NCBI GenBank assembly: GCA_028571685.1
Contig: CM053148.1
Coordinates: forward strand, 92,588,001 to 92,652,000
Direction: 5' to 3'
Length of the DNA stretch: 64,000 bases
Source of the DNA: Heterohyrax brucei
Taxonomy: Eukaryota; Chordata; Mammalia; Hyracoidea; Procaviidae
Positions within the stretch are counted from its first letter, which is position 1; each line of letters begins with the position of its first letter. Positions 1 to 10,597 of this stretch are shown in pieces. The notes beneath the pieces are model-generated. The model was not told where the DNA came from, did not search any database, and saw nothing but the letters and a program-made list of their open reading frames with translations. The translations under genes were made by a program, and so were the position numbers.

Positions 1-65
1 CCAGCCACAAAGAATTATCAAGCCCATCGTGTCACTATTGCCCAAGTTGAGAAACCTTGATCCAG

Positions 66-450
66 GATCACTCCTTCGGTGATCTCATCCAGTCTCATGG
101 CTTGAAATACTATTTAGAGACTGATGATTCTCAAATTTAAATCTTCCTTGAATTCTGACTCACAAATCTACACCTCCTGTTCATCTCAACACAGATGACT
201 AATAAGCATTTCAAGCTTAGTTTGAACAAAAAGAATCTTCAGCTTCCTCCAAAACACCACGCTCCCAAATCCTTCCTAATTTAAGTAAAGGTAACACGTT
301 TTAAAGTAGAAAACAGCAAAGTCATCCTTGAGTCTCATCTGTTCAAAATCACATGTGTCCATCAGTGCATCCTGGTAGTTCAATTCTAAAAATATACCTA
401 AATCAAACTAGCTTTGATCACCTTCACTGGTCCTAGACTTCACCATCTAC
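66..450 (+). mobile_element. L2 LINE fragment (reverse transcriptase region)
   Basis: The DNA reads like the mammalian L2 consensus in its RT region, starting at the 'gatctcatccagtctcatgg' stretch. The frame over the catalytic loop gives HGLKYYLETDDSQI followed by a stop, where L2 has HGFKYHLYADDSQI, so the YADD box has decayed to ETDD. L2 died out early in mammalian history and this copy carries stops. Assignment is from memory of the L2 consensus; the right end is vague. Confidence 0.75.
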
Positions 451-707
451 ATTTAGATTCTTAGAGTTACTACCATCTGAAGTGTATCAAACTGCTTTTG
501 ACCTCAAATATTTGGATGAAAAATGTTGCCCTTTATGTAAAGACTTCTAACATCCTTGGTACATTACTGACATTTTAAAACTTTCAATTTTTTTTCTATA
601 GCTTTATTCATCTCACGTGTAACACAGAAATTTGTAGGTTTTATGCTTTGCACTTATTTCTCGAGGGATAACTGTCTTTCTCAATTTGCGTGTAACAGAG
701 TGCCTTG

Positions 708-903
708 TATTTGTTGTTGTTAGTTGCTGTTGAGCTGAGTCCGACTTACAATGACCCCTTATACGCAGAGAAGAACTGCTCAGTTGACCCAAGAAGTCTT
801 CAGAAGCCAATGACTAGGCTTATCTTCTGAAGTGCCTGTTGGTGCCTGCAATCCGTCATCGTTTAGTTAGGCATTTAACCATTTGTACTGTCCAGGTCCT
901 ACT
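708..903 (-). mobile_element. AfroSINE, long form
   Basis: tRNA-derived SINE transcribed by RNA polymerase III and copied by LINE enzymes. The family reads, in sense, a tRNA-like head (gccctggtggtgcagtggtt, then gctaaccaaaaggt and a B-box-like gttcaaatcc), a middle part (ccttggaaaccctatggggc) and an RTE-like tail (agggtcgctatgagtcgg, then gactcgacggcaa, then T/G repeats). Some copies, as here, have an extra middle segment of about 40 bases. This copy is in reverse: the tail comes first (ttgttgttgttagttgctgt) and the head last (gtactgtccaggtcct). It is well diverged. Confidence 0.85.
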
Positions 904-1400
904 GCCTCGTATATATGGTTACGTTACTTAAGGTTAGGTCCTGCCCAGTATGGCTTTGAGTCAATGAAAGTACACTAAGGTGTACTTCTAGTATATTATG
1001 CTAATAGGTGTACCCTAGAAGAGCATTGATATAAGTGTTCAGGCAAGGAACAAAGAGGTGCATACCTCAAATCAAGCTCCTTGAGGAAAGGGAGGCAAAA
1101 TCTTCTATGCTGTTCTTCACAAGGAAGAACACACATATATCATGCAGTACATAAGCTGTTATGCCAGGCAGGTGCAGTAAGAAAAACTGAATTTTTTTTT
1201 TCTTTAGTGTGTATAGAAAATGATGAATAAGCTCCACAAGGGGCAGGGGTACTTACAGTTAATTCAGTCTTAATCAGGCTTAGCTTTAGGGTGCTTCTGA
1301 GGCTAGTAAACTGGTTTGGACTGGCTTGAGGCAGAAAATGAATTACAGGGTCACTGAGTATCTTGACCACAATAAAAGAGGACAGGAGAGGAAGGTCTTG

Positions 1401-1574
1401 CTGAACCCACTGTCAGCTGTGGGCCTCAGAGTCAATTGTGACTCATAGAGGCCCTGTAGAATTGCCCCATAAGGTTTTCCAGGCCGTATTCTTTCCTCTC
1501 CCAAATCGACTGGTAGCTTTGAACCACTAGCCTGTCAGCTAACAACCAAATGTCTAACCATTGCACACCAGGAC
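1401..1574 (-). mobile_element. AfroSINE, short form
   Basis: Complete in outline: the reversed tail starts at 'acccactgtcagctgtgggc', passes 'gaggccctgtagaattgccc' and ends in the reversed tRNA-like head 'caccaggactttg'. Diverged, so an older insertion. Confidence 0.85.
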
Positions 1575-1683
1575 TTTGTACGCAGTAAGTGGTAACAAGA
1601 TATTCTGTAATAGTGAATGCAAGGATAAAATCAACTGATGTGCAAAAATTCTATAACATAAAAGAAAAGTTGAGGTAAAAATA

Positions 1684-1883
1684 AACCAGTAACTAGTTGG
1701 CCTGGAGTCCATTCCAACTCACAGTGACTCTACGTGTGTTGGAATAGAACTCTGATCCATGGGGTTTGCCATGGATGATTTTTTGGGAAGTAGATTGCCA
1801 GTTCTTTTTTGTGCAGCACCTCCGGGCAGACTCAATCCCCCAGCCTTTTGCTTTGCAGCAGTGGAGCATGTTAACACATTGAA
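1684..1883 (-). mobile_element. AfroSINE, long form
   Basis: Reversed tail 'gagtccattccaactcacag', then the long-form middle 'gaagtagattgccagttc' and a decayed head ending near 'agcagtggagcatgttaac'. About seven extra bases sit inside the tail. Confidence 0.8.
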
Positions 1884-3255
1884 TATCTTTATTTGCATTT
1901 AGGGAAAATGAGTATAGACCATCCCATATATTATCATAATTTAATAGTTTTTTTTTGTCAGCAACAAAATATTTTAGAGACTTGGGCTATTTGTAGATGC
2001 ATTAAATCACATAAAAAGTTACAAAGGTTTTTTTTGTGTGTACCTGTTAAAGTAGATCGTGTGTAACTTCAATTAAATGTGGAAAAACGTGTTTTCTCAA
2101 TGTGCAGCAGACTGGAAGAGATAAAAGGAACATTTGATAAGGTGTGTCTTTTTCTTACACATGCACAGATGCAAAAGATTATTTTTAATGTTTCATTTAT
2201 TTTAATAGAAAATAGTCTCAGTTCTTCTTTAGCTCCCCAAATACTGAAACTTTATGTCTTATTGAATATATGATGTTCTGATATCAGTAATTAGTTATGT
2301 TGTCAGTGTAATAATATGCAATTATGCATTATTTTATGTTCAAGTATAATTTCTTTTTTTAATGCAGTCAAAATTCTTCAATGATGATTTATTTTAAAGC
2401 TGTTGAACTTTGACATCTGTGTCTTTACCAGACTATTCAGGCTAAATCATATGTATAAGAATATATTTGGAAAATATAGAATTAATAGACTAAATACATT
2501 GAAAGATTTATTAATAGGTTGGATCTTTCTATCCAAATATAATTCATTGGTAGGGTTAATTAATTGTACTTCATTATTTAAAACTGTTTTCCCCTTTTCA
2601 CTGAACATGAAATACTAAGAATCTTTTTTGTTTGTTTGTTTCTCAAGCATTGGAAGCTTCCTGAGATGCATGATTTGCAAAGTAAAACAGCCCATTTTTA
2701 CTTTCTTTCTTTAAGAAAACATTAGATAGTAAATTTATTGGTTACGTGTTCAAGTTAAACTAAATTGTATTACATGCCATACCATATAGCTTACTTTTTA
2801 TGTAAATATTAAAGTTTTGTTTTGACATCATTTCATATTCTAGTAAATTGTGTAAAAAAATGAGTTTTTCATGCCATCAGTATACTGAGGCAAATAAAAA
2901 CAAAGCTATAAAGTTAAACTTAACTACACAGTATACATTCACTGTTGTGTCTAAAGTTAAAGCTGTTCAAAGCTTCGCATTCTTTTGGCAGTTAAACTTT
3001 TTAAACTTAATCTTCTTGACAGTGAAACTAAATTAAGCCCAAGACTATATTTAAAAGTGCATTTTTGTTTGTAACGTGTGTATTGTTAATGGTCCCAGTT
3101 TTGTTTTGTTATAAACCTTTTCCTTTCTTTTAGGATTCTAATTTAGCCCGAAGGTGTTTCAGTCGTTCTAATTACAAACAGATTCATGAGGTGTTTAAGT
3201 TCCATGACAAATATTCAAGACAGATGAGTTTTTTTAAATTATTTGCTCTCTATAT
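1884..3255. other. AT-rich DNA with no recognised repeat
   Basis: Long T- and A-rich sequence without SINE, LINE or LTR signatures. Chance frames of 60-70 codons occur but have the composition of AT-rich noise. One splice-acceptor-like site lies near 3133 (see findings). Confidence 0.5.
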
Positions 3256-3407
3256 GGAGCCCTCCTGGTGCAGTGGTTCAGAGCTGGGCTGCTCATCTGA
3301 AGGTTAGCAGTCTGAGTCTACCAGCAGTTCTCTACAGCCCTGTGGCACAGTTGTCCTCTGTCCTGTGGGTACCCTATGAATTGAAATCAACTTGACGGCA
3401 ACGAATA
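3256..3407 (+). mobile_element. AfroSINE, short form
   Basis: Head 'ggagccctcctggtgcagtg', tail 'gaattgaaatcaacttgacg' and 'gcaacgaat'. Nearly full length. Confidence 0.9.
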
Positions 3408-4207
3408 TTCTACATCCCTGTGTTTTTTGATACAAGAAAAGAATAATATTTTCTATATGAACCTAAAATGAAACAGGTTTTCTTTAAACTTGAGGAAGTT
3501 TGCTAGGAAAACATTGGTAATACGACGTTTGTCTCCAAGGTATAGATAGTCTCTCATATTCCAGATCTAAGGAAGCCCATTATTTTATTAATACACATTC
3601 ATTTGCAGATATAACTTAGAAAACTAAACAGCTTAAAATGACTAAGTTTATGTACATATTGCCAAGGCTATCTCTTGCATGAAGCATTGTACAGAGTGCA
3701 AAAAAGCAAACAGCAAATAGATTTTCTTTTAACTTGCCACTTTTCTAATTACTGTACCTTAATTGGTCATCTAGGAAGTAGATCATAATCCTTGTGCAGA
3801 CCAGGTATGTCTGTGCATTACATAGATTGTTTCTTGATTGGTAAGCAAAATAGAAGGACGATACAGCACGGCTGCACATGACCGATACAGTAACATTATT
3901 ATTGTATTTTAAATCATATAATGGTGAAATAAACATAAGGAATCACTAGACCTCGGGATAAATACCAAAGAAGTCTCCTTACTAGTTTTGTTCCCTGTGA
4001 GTGGATCTGATGCTATTCTAATGCTTGTGTCAATATTTTGCTGTTAATAACTTTCTTATATTTATGTGATTTCTTTCTTCAGAGGAACTAAGACATTCAT
4101 AAAACTTTTTTGAAGTCCCTTGTAAGGTCCTCATGATGGTGTTAACTCTGTTACTGAAGAGAAGAGGAGCATTTGTTATAAAAAGGGGAGATAGCATACC
4201 ACCATAG
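3408..4207. other. AT-rich DNA with no recognised repeat
   Basis: I see no repeat family or gene signal here. The short reverse-strand frames have no recognisable domain. Confidence 0.4.
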
Positions 4208-4262
4208 TCCTCTAGGGTCACTGTGAGTTGAACCCAACTCAACGGCAGTCAGTGGTGGCGGT
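4208..4262 (+). mobile_element. AfroSINE/RTE 3' end fragment
   Basis: Only the last 55 bases of the shared tail are present (agggtcactgtgagttg, then ccaactcaacggcag). This is a strongly 5'-truncated copy; it could come from either the SINE or the RTE LINE. Confidence 0.7.
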
Positions 4263-4482
4263 TGAGTAGGTAGCCGATAATGAAAAATAAACATAAAAAC
4301 CTGATTCTGTTTATAAGCACACTCTACAATCTCTGCCGTGTCATAAAGTTAATTCACTCTTCCATTTCAGTTTCTATACTGTAACATGAGAATAACAATA
4401 TGTAATTTTCAACATATAATAATGAAATGACTGAAACAATGTCTGAAGCACTTTATGTAGCATAAAATACATTGTTGTTGAA

Positions 4483-4497
4483 CAGCCAAGCCAAGTG
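4483..4497 (-). mobile_element. Possible mini-insert with TTGGC-type tail
   Basis: The 15 bases cagccaagccaagtg match the tail end of the mini-insert family described at 24686. No target duplication is visible, so this is the weakest member and may be chance. Confidence 0.3.
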
Positions 4498-4896
4498 TCT
4501 TCTAAATTTAAACATCCAGCAAAGTTATATTAAAAAATAAAAACAGAAGCAAGATCTATTCATCATCCTCAGACTTTTTCCGCAGACTCAACTTCTCTTT
4601 GTTTCCTTCCTTGCCATTCCAGTTCATGGAGCCTGTAACATTCCTCTTTGTTTTTTTTTGGTTGGTTTGTTTTTGTAAACTAACACCTCTGTCATTCACA
4701 ATCATTTCAGAGAACTCTGAGCAATTCACAGCCTTGAAGAAACTGTACTACTCTGTTGGCAGTGTTCTAATTCTGATATCCTAGTTGCCATATCCCTTAG
4801 GTTCACAAAGTACATAGTCAACTGTTTTACCACACTGTTGGCAAGGAACAGTGGCTTAGGTGACTTGTGTCTTTTACCTCCTGCCTTTAAGTCATC
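4498..4896. other. Stretch without recognised repeats
   Basis: Nothing assignable. The sequence is AT-rich with short T runs. Confidence 0.4.
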
Positions 4897-5396
4897 TATT
4901 TTGGTCATCTGGTCTTGCTCTAACAGAAATATCACAAAGTAGATGGCTTTAACAAAGGAAAGTTGATTTTTACACAGTTGAGTAGGCTACAAGTCTGAAT
5001 TTCGCTCCACGGGAAGGCTTTCCCCTTTGTTGCCTCTGGAGAAAAGCTCTTGTGTTGCATCATTCTTTGATGGGGAGCAACTTGGCACAGAAACTTCAGG
5101 TCTGAAGGACCCACTGTATTCTGGGTGCTGCTTTTTTGATGGTGTGTGTTTCCCAACTACCTCCTTGCTTTCCTTTCCTTTCATCTCTTGTAGGATAAAA
5201 TGTGGAGCAGACCGTACTCCAGGGAAACTCCCTTTACAGTGGAGCAGGAAGGGGAATTTACAGTCCCATCCTAATCCTCTTTAACATACAGCATAGGAAA
5301 ATCACAGAATGAAGGGCAATCATAAAACTTTGGGAAACACGCCCAGCCTAATGGCTACGCACATTTTTGGGGAACACTGTTCGGTCCTTGACGTCA
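4897..5396 (-). mobile_element. MaLR-type solo LTR (fossil)
   Basis: Reverse-orientation LTR of an ERVL-MaLR-like family (MLT1-like). It starts near 'gtcatctggtcttgctctaa' and ends with 'ttggggaacactgttcggtc'. Related copies lie at 26740 and 45124. No internal viral sequence accompanies it. An old, decayed relic; family assigned from memory of the consensus. Confidence 0.65.
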
Positions 5397-5464
5397 TTAC
5401 ACATGAGACTCATGCTGCCTGTTGTCAGACAGTCTATCCTTTTCCTGTTTGCTACTGACTATTA

Positions 5465-5689
5465 GCCTCCTCTTGGCATGGTAGAGTGGAGGGCTGGTAA
5501 AGAGGGAGACCCTCCAGGAGACAGACCGACACAGTGGCCGCAACAATGGGCTGAAGTGTAAAAATGATTGTGGGCATGGCGCAAGACCAGACAGTGTTTC
5601 CTTCTGTTGTGCATAGGGTCACTATGAGCCTATACAACAACAGCAACAACCTATACAACAACAGAAAGCTATACAACAAAAACACTGGC
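5465..5689 (+). mobile_element. RTE LINE 3' end, heavily 5'-truncated
   Basis: Last 225 bases of the RTE LINE: the end of the ORF ('atggtagagtggagggctgg' coding the LGRVEG-like motif, then 'cgcaacaatgggctgaag'), then 'catagggtcactatgagcc' and a CAA-rich tail (acaacaacagcaacaacc). The tail has been expanded and repeated before the SINE that follows directly. Confidence 0.85.
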
Positions 5690-5822
5690 ACCAATGCACT
5701 GGCGTGCAGTGGTTAAGAGCTACAGCTGCTAATCCACAGATCAGCAGTATGAATGCACCAACCTCTCCTTGGAAACCATGGAGCAGTTCTACTGTGACAA
5801 ATAAGGTTACTATAAGTCAGTT
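5690..5822 (+). mobile_element. AfroSINE, 3' end lost
   Basis: Head 'actggcgtgcagtggttaag' and middle 'ccttggaaaccatggagcag' are clear. The tail stops at a T run after 'ggttactataagtcag'. It abuts the CAA tail of the RTE fragment, a common landing place for later insertions. Confidence 0.85.
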
Positions 5823-6023
5823 TTTTTTTCTGTTTTGTTTTAAATTGGTGACTACAAATGATTTAACCACACTGGAATCTTTTGATTTGGCTTCTAATCT
5901 CCTGATAATCTTAAGACATCTTAATGTTTATTTAGGTAGCACATTCAACTCTTCATGTCACATGATGAAAAGGAATATAGAAAATAATATACTACGGGTG
6001 CGTGTGGGGAAACAGAAAAGAAC

Positions 6024-6255
6024 AAATCAGTTGCTGTTGAGTAAATTCCAACTCATGACAAACTGATGTGTTACGGAGTAGAAGTGCACCATAGTTTTTA
6101 TTGTGATGGTGGTGGTGGTTGTAGTTGTTTTTCTGTAATCTCTTGGAGACTCTTGCTTTGTGGAATAAGATCATTAGGCCCTTCTTTCGTGGTGCCACTG
6201 AGTGTGAGTTTTAACTTCCACAATGAGAACAAGTGCAAAGGGTACATTCCGCATG
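6024..6255 (-). mobile_element. AfroSINE, long form, decayed
   Basis: Reversed tail 'cagttgctgttgagtaaatt', a T/G-rich expansion (ggtggtggtggttg) in the middle, then 'ttaggcccttctttcgtggt' typical of the long form. The head is poorly preserved. Confidence 0.7.
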
Positions 6256-6265
6256 ATTCAAACCT

Positions 6266-6282
6266 AAAAAGAAAAGCGAACA
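6266..6282. repeat. Target-site duplication, left copy, of L1 at 6283-7000
   Basis: aaaaagaaaagcgaaca here matches aaaaagaaaagcaaaca at 7001-7017 with one mismatch. This frames the two oppositely oriented L1 pieces as one insertion. Confidence 0.8.
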
Positions 6283-7000
6283 TAAGTCTGTTTTTGAGAT
6301 CATATCCTAGGGGTCTCATACAATATTTGTCCTTTTGTCCCTGACTACTTTCACTCAACATAATGTCTTCCAGTTGAAACCAGGTTAGGAGATGTTTCCT
6401 GGAAATTATCATTATTCTTTATCATTGTATAATGCTTCATTGAGTATATACACCGTAGTTTACCTATCCATTCTTCTGTTGTTGGGCATCTGGGTTGATT
6501 CCATCTTTTTGCTATCGTGGACTGTGCTGCTATAAACATTCTTGGGCATGTGTCTGTTGGTCTGAAAGGCCTTGATTCTGTAGGATAAATTCCAAGTAGT
6601 GGAATTACTGGGTCAAATAGTATATCTATATCCATTTTTTAAGGAAGTGCCAGATTGCTTTCCAAAGAGGCTGGACCATTTTGCAACCTCACCAACAGTG
6701 TAGAAGAGTTCCACTTTCTCCACAGCCTCTCCAGCATTTGTTGTTTTGTGTTTTTTGGACCATATATTGGAAGCACTTTATGGTTCTATGCATCTATAGG
6801 ATATCATCCTACTGACCTCTGGCTAGAGGAAGGAGAGTGGGTGGAGAGAAGGAGAAAGGAGACTGTTGGGAAGATGAGACATGTGTGGAGCAGAGAGGAA
6901 TAGTGTGCTGTCACCGGGCAGGGAGAGCAGTGGAAGCTGCATATAGGTGGGCATGTAAATTTATACGAATGTACGTTTTCACTCAGTCATAATAATAATA
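6283..7000 (+). mobile_element. L1 insertion with 5' inversion (twin priming)
   Basis: Bases about 6286-6775 are the end of L1 ORF2 in reverse (the reverse strand reads PVIPLLGIYPTE, as in L1 proteins). Bases about 6779-6990 are the L1 3' UTR in forward orientation, ending in an A-rich tail. Both parts match the larger L1 at 13530-15837: the reversed part equals about 14343-14816 there and the forward part starts at about 15600, so some 780 bases are missing at the junction. A 17-bp target duplication encloses the whole. This is the classic product of twin priming. Confidence 0.85.
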
Positions 7001-7181
7001 AAAAAGAAAAGCAAACAAAAGAAAAACACTTTTTTTAGGAGAAAAATGTAGGGAATTGGTAATATTGGTAAGGAAAATGATGAAAATTCAGAGGACAGGA
7101 GACAATCTTTGCAGACACAAAGCTACAGGGACGAAAGGAGCAGGCAGAATTACAACAGCCTGCTGGTTAAATTCACTCACT

Positions 7182-7660
7182 GTTTTAAGTTACTATTGTT
7201 TTTCAAAGAAATTATCACATAGTGGCTTAAAATGACATGCTATCTTTTATTTGATAGTTATAGTGTCAGAAGTGGGAAACAGTTTCACTGAGCTGAAATC
7301 AAGCTGCTGATAGTTCCACAATCCCACCAAAGGATCAAGAGGGGCGTGTTTCTTTGTCTTTCAGCTTCTACAGTGCTATTACCTTCATTATGTGGCTTTG
7401 AAGCCTTTTCTATGGTGTTTACAGCCCATAGGGGACCATCTTGCTTCCACTGTCATACTGCTTTCTTGTTTTGTAGTAAAATATTCATCTGTCCCCAGCT
7501 CATCAGGACACTGGTGACCACATTTATGATAATCCAGGAAAATATCCATATCTCAATCAAGATTCTTAATTATATCTACAAATCGCCACTTGCTATATAA
7601 CATTTAAAGGCCCCAGGAACTGGAAATTTTACATTTTGGGGGCATGATTTTTCACCTTAA
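7182..7660 (-). mobile_element. MLT1-like MaLR LTR (fossil)
   Basis: Reverse orientation: 'cacatagtggcttaaaatga' near one end and 'ttaattatatctacaaatcg' near the other follow the order of the MLT1 consensus. Old and badly worn; no internal region. Confidence 0.55.
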
Positions 7661-9195
7661 CATAATTCACCTTCAGGCCCCTAACAATTCACTTTCAATA
7701 TGTGTGTAAAATATATTCATCTCTTTCTAACATCTCTAAACATATTACCAGTTAAAGCAACTCATAGTGTCATCTAGATATCAATAACTGAAAATCTTAT
7801 ATAAGTCATATGTATTATATATGTGGAAACTCTAGTTATCATCTATCCTTGGGAAAATTTCCTGTACTTCTGTGGACATGTGAAATTAGAAATCAGGTTA
7901 TCTGCTCCTAAAATACAATGGTGGAACAGGCATCAGCTAACAACTATAGGCATTCCTATTCTGAAAGAGAGAAAAACGAATGATGGAAAGAAAAGATTCA
8001 CTGTTCTTGAGCAATTCTGAAATCCAACAGTGAAGACATCATTCATTTTCAAGGAACAGTCCTGTGGATATCTAGGCCCATTGTCTACCCAAGATAATCT
8101 GCTGTCTGGGTCTAAGTTCTTCCCCCAAGACACTCCCGTTTCTTGAGGGATAGCACGCGGTTTTATGTTTTCACCTGAATGGTTTTATCTACCTGTTTTT
8201 CACCTGGAGAATTTTAGGAACCTTATCATCTTCATCATCATGTATGGATAAGACATAGGCAGATGCATATTGATATTATTGACATTCTTATTTAATGCAC
8301 TTTAGAGCAAAATTTAATAATTGTAGAGGATATTGTTACAAAATTAGGTGAAATAACCCTCCTTTCACTCTATCTCTTTCAATACAAGCTGCCAGTGTTT
8401 CTGCTGATATAACATTAAAAAAAATATTGTAGATCTCCCATGTATGTAATAGAGATTCATTCCCTCAGGCAGGAGAGTCCATTACAGATGATTATGGATA
8501 ATTCCATCTTAGATGGCTGTGGTGACCAAAGAGTCACATGCTTAGACTTGTCACACAAGTTCCTTTGAATGAATGAATTTTCTGATCCTTTGATTCTTGT
8601 GATGAGTTAGCAAAAGATTATTCAGGCTTATACTTGTATTCCTCTTTAAGGTATACTTTTGTAAAAAGAATCTCCTAATTTTAGCATCTCTGGCAACTTG
8701 GATAAAGTAAGAGTTCTGAAATCATCAAGCCCTGGTTTATTTTTGCTTCACAGTCTTTTTTTGTCAGTTTATCTCATTCCTCTCACACGTTATGTGGTAT
8801 GAAGAAACTAGGATGTCCCTTCAACACTTTGATTGATGATGTTCACAGCTGAATAACCAAATTCTTTGCTTACACGTTCTGCTTTCAGTGTAACTTTAGA
8901 ATGCAGTTCCACTGATTTTTCTGCCACTCAGTATCCTTAACTTAATCATCTGTGCGACGTATCTTTTTCCTCATAAGGTGAAATTCACACATTTTGAAGA
9001 TTAGGACCTGTACACCTTTGGCTGAGTCTGGGAAAAGCCATGTAGGGCAGGCAATGTTTTTCAGTAGAGACAGAAAAGAAAAAAAAAAAAAAAAAATCTG
9101 ATTCATCTCTTCATTCTGGCCTCCCAAAAACCCATGAGTTTCTCTTATGAAACAAACACAGCTGGATGCCAACTCGCCTTGAAATCTAGAAAACA
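7661..9195. other. AT-rich DNA; includes first member of a direct-repeat pair
   Basis: Mostly unrecognised. 8225-8362 resembles 9901-10040 (see that entry). A poly-A run lies at about 9078-9096. The reverse-strand frame at 8942-9295 runs across the A run and the SINE head and is not a gene. Confidence 0.4.
8225..8362 (+). repeat. Unnamed diverged repeat, copy 1
   Basis: Aligns by eye along its length with 9901-10040 in the same orientation. Anchors are tgatattattgac, tttagag, ttgtagag and taaccctcct. It is either an old local duplication or two copies of a repeat I cannot name. Confidence 0.6.
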
Positions 9196-9390
9196 GATCC
9201 TTAGTGGTCTGACCTGGAGGCTGATGGTTTGAATCCATTGGGAGGCACCTCAAGAGAAAGACCTGCCCATCTGCTTTTGTAAAGATCACGTTCATGAAAA
9301 TCCAATAGAGCAGTTTTACTCTGTAACATATCAGGTTACTATGAATCAGAATTGGCTCAAAGACAACAGCTTTGGGATTTTTTGTTTGTT
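9196..9390 (+). mobile_element. AfroSINE, long form
   Basis: Decayed head 'ggctgatggtttgaatccat', long-form segment 'gaaagacctgcccatctgct', tail 'ggttactatgaatcagaatt', then T-rich sequence. Confidence 0.85.
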
Positions 9391-9483
9391 CATTTCAAAA
9401 TATCTTTTTTCTTTCCCCATTTTTAAATAATTAAATATTCTTCTGATAGAAATGCTGTAGACCATTCCTATTTACTATCTTTT

Positions 9484-9638
9484 ATGGGAATTCAGTGGCA
9501 CAGTGGTTAAGTGCTACAACTGCTAACCAAAGATCAGCAGTTCAAATCCTCCACAAGCTCCTTGGAAACCCTCTGGGACCATTCTGCATTGTTCTGTAAG
9601 GTCACCATGAGCTTGATGACAATGGATTTGGCTTTTTG
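9484..9638 (+). mobile_element. AfroSINE, short form
   Basis: Head 'cagtggcacagtggttaagt', B-box region 'cagttcaaatcc', tail 'ggtcaccatgagcttgatg' ending 'ggatttggc'. Confidence 0.9.
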
Positions 9639-9658
9639 AAAATTTCATTTCTAACATC

Positions 9659-9686
9659 CGACTCGACGGCACTTGGCTGGCTTGGC
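9659..9686 (+). mobile_element. 28-bp mini-insert with TTGGC-type tail
   Basis: The insert begins cgactcgacggcac, the last bases of the RTE/AfroSINE core, and ends in ttggctggcttggc. It is flanked by the 6-bp direct repeat aacatc (9653-9658 and 9687-9692). I infer an extremely 5'-truncated reverse-transcribed copy. Confidence 0.65.
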
Positions 9687-9900
9687 AACATCAAGTGAGC
9701 TATTTCTGTGGATTTAATCTATTAGGCCTTACTAAAGTATACTGATAATGACAATGCTAATGTTTATGGTTACTGTGCTAGAAGGACCAGTAGGGTTTGT
9801 TAGCCTTTTGGATAGCTCTATAAGAAGCATGATTTTGGAAAATAACTATGTATCTTCTGTTGTGGTTTTCTGTCCACTCGCTCATCCACACCACTGTTCC

Positions 9901-10040
9901 TGATCTTAACTTTTATGATGTGGATGAGACTCAGGCAAATACATACTGATATTATTGACTTTTCTATTTAATATATTTTAGAGAAAACTTCGATAGTTGT
10001 AGAGAATATTGTTTACAAAGCTAGGTTAAGTAACCCTCCT
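9901..10040 (+). repeat. Unnamed diverged repeat, copy 2
   Basis: Partner of 8225-8362, about 1.7 kb downstream in the same orientation. The two SINEs and the mini-insert lie between them, so the duplication may predate those insertions. Confidence 0.6.
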
Positions 10041-10074
10041 TCTTATGTCCCTGGTGTTGAATATTGTCTCTTCT

Positions 10075-10445
10075 CATGATGCTTTAGTGTCTACCCATGT
10101 AACTTATTTTTGCCAATGGGACAAGAGCAGATGTGATCTACAGAAGGAGTTAAAGAACTCACCCAGTGACACCTAACAAGGCTAGCCTCCCAAATGCTAA
10201 TGAAGCCATCCCAACTGAGGCACCTAGAATATCCAGCCCAACATGAGACAAGTGAGAGAGATTAGTCAGATAGTGCAGGTGTTGGCCAATGTGCCCACCC
10301 ATGACAAACATATGAGGGAACGCAGTGAAGCTCCAACTCAGATCATTATTCAGTCAGCTCACAGGATCATAAGCTACATAAAATGATTGGTTATTTAAAA
10401 CACTAAATTTTGGTTGGCTGATGACACAGCAAAAGTCAGATAACA
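10075..10445. repeat. Possible ancient interspersed repeat, unassigned
   Basis: The stretch ending 'aacactaaattttggttggc' followed by 'cagataacaaatag' resembles the 3' ends of several old mammalian repeat families. I cannot name the family. Confidence 0.35.
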
Positions 10446-10597
10446 AATAGTATAGCAAAAAGTATTTAAAAATAAATTTTTTGCATATGTGTGTGTGAGT
10501 GAGTATATACATGTAATTCATTGCTATTTATCTTTCATTGTTATCCATACCTTAGAAGTAAAATATGTTACCAAAATTAATGTTTAATTTATAATAA

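Noticed and set aside
5704-6066. A 120-codon forward frame
   Set aside because: Starts inside an AfroSINE and runs into its flank; a repeat shadow.
8740-8945. Reverse-strand stretch with protein-like words (HSKVTLKAERVSKEFGYSAV)
   Set aside because: Open for only about 35 codons and no family recognised; kept as unassigned DNA rather than called a pseudogene.
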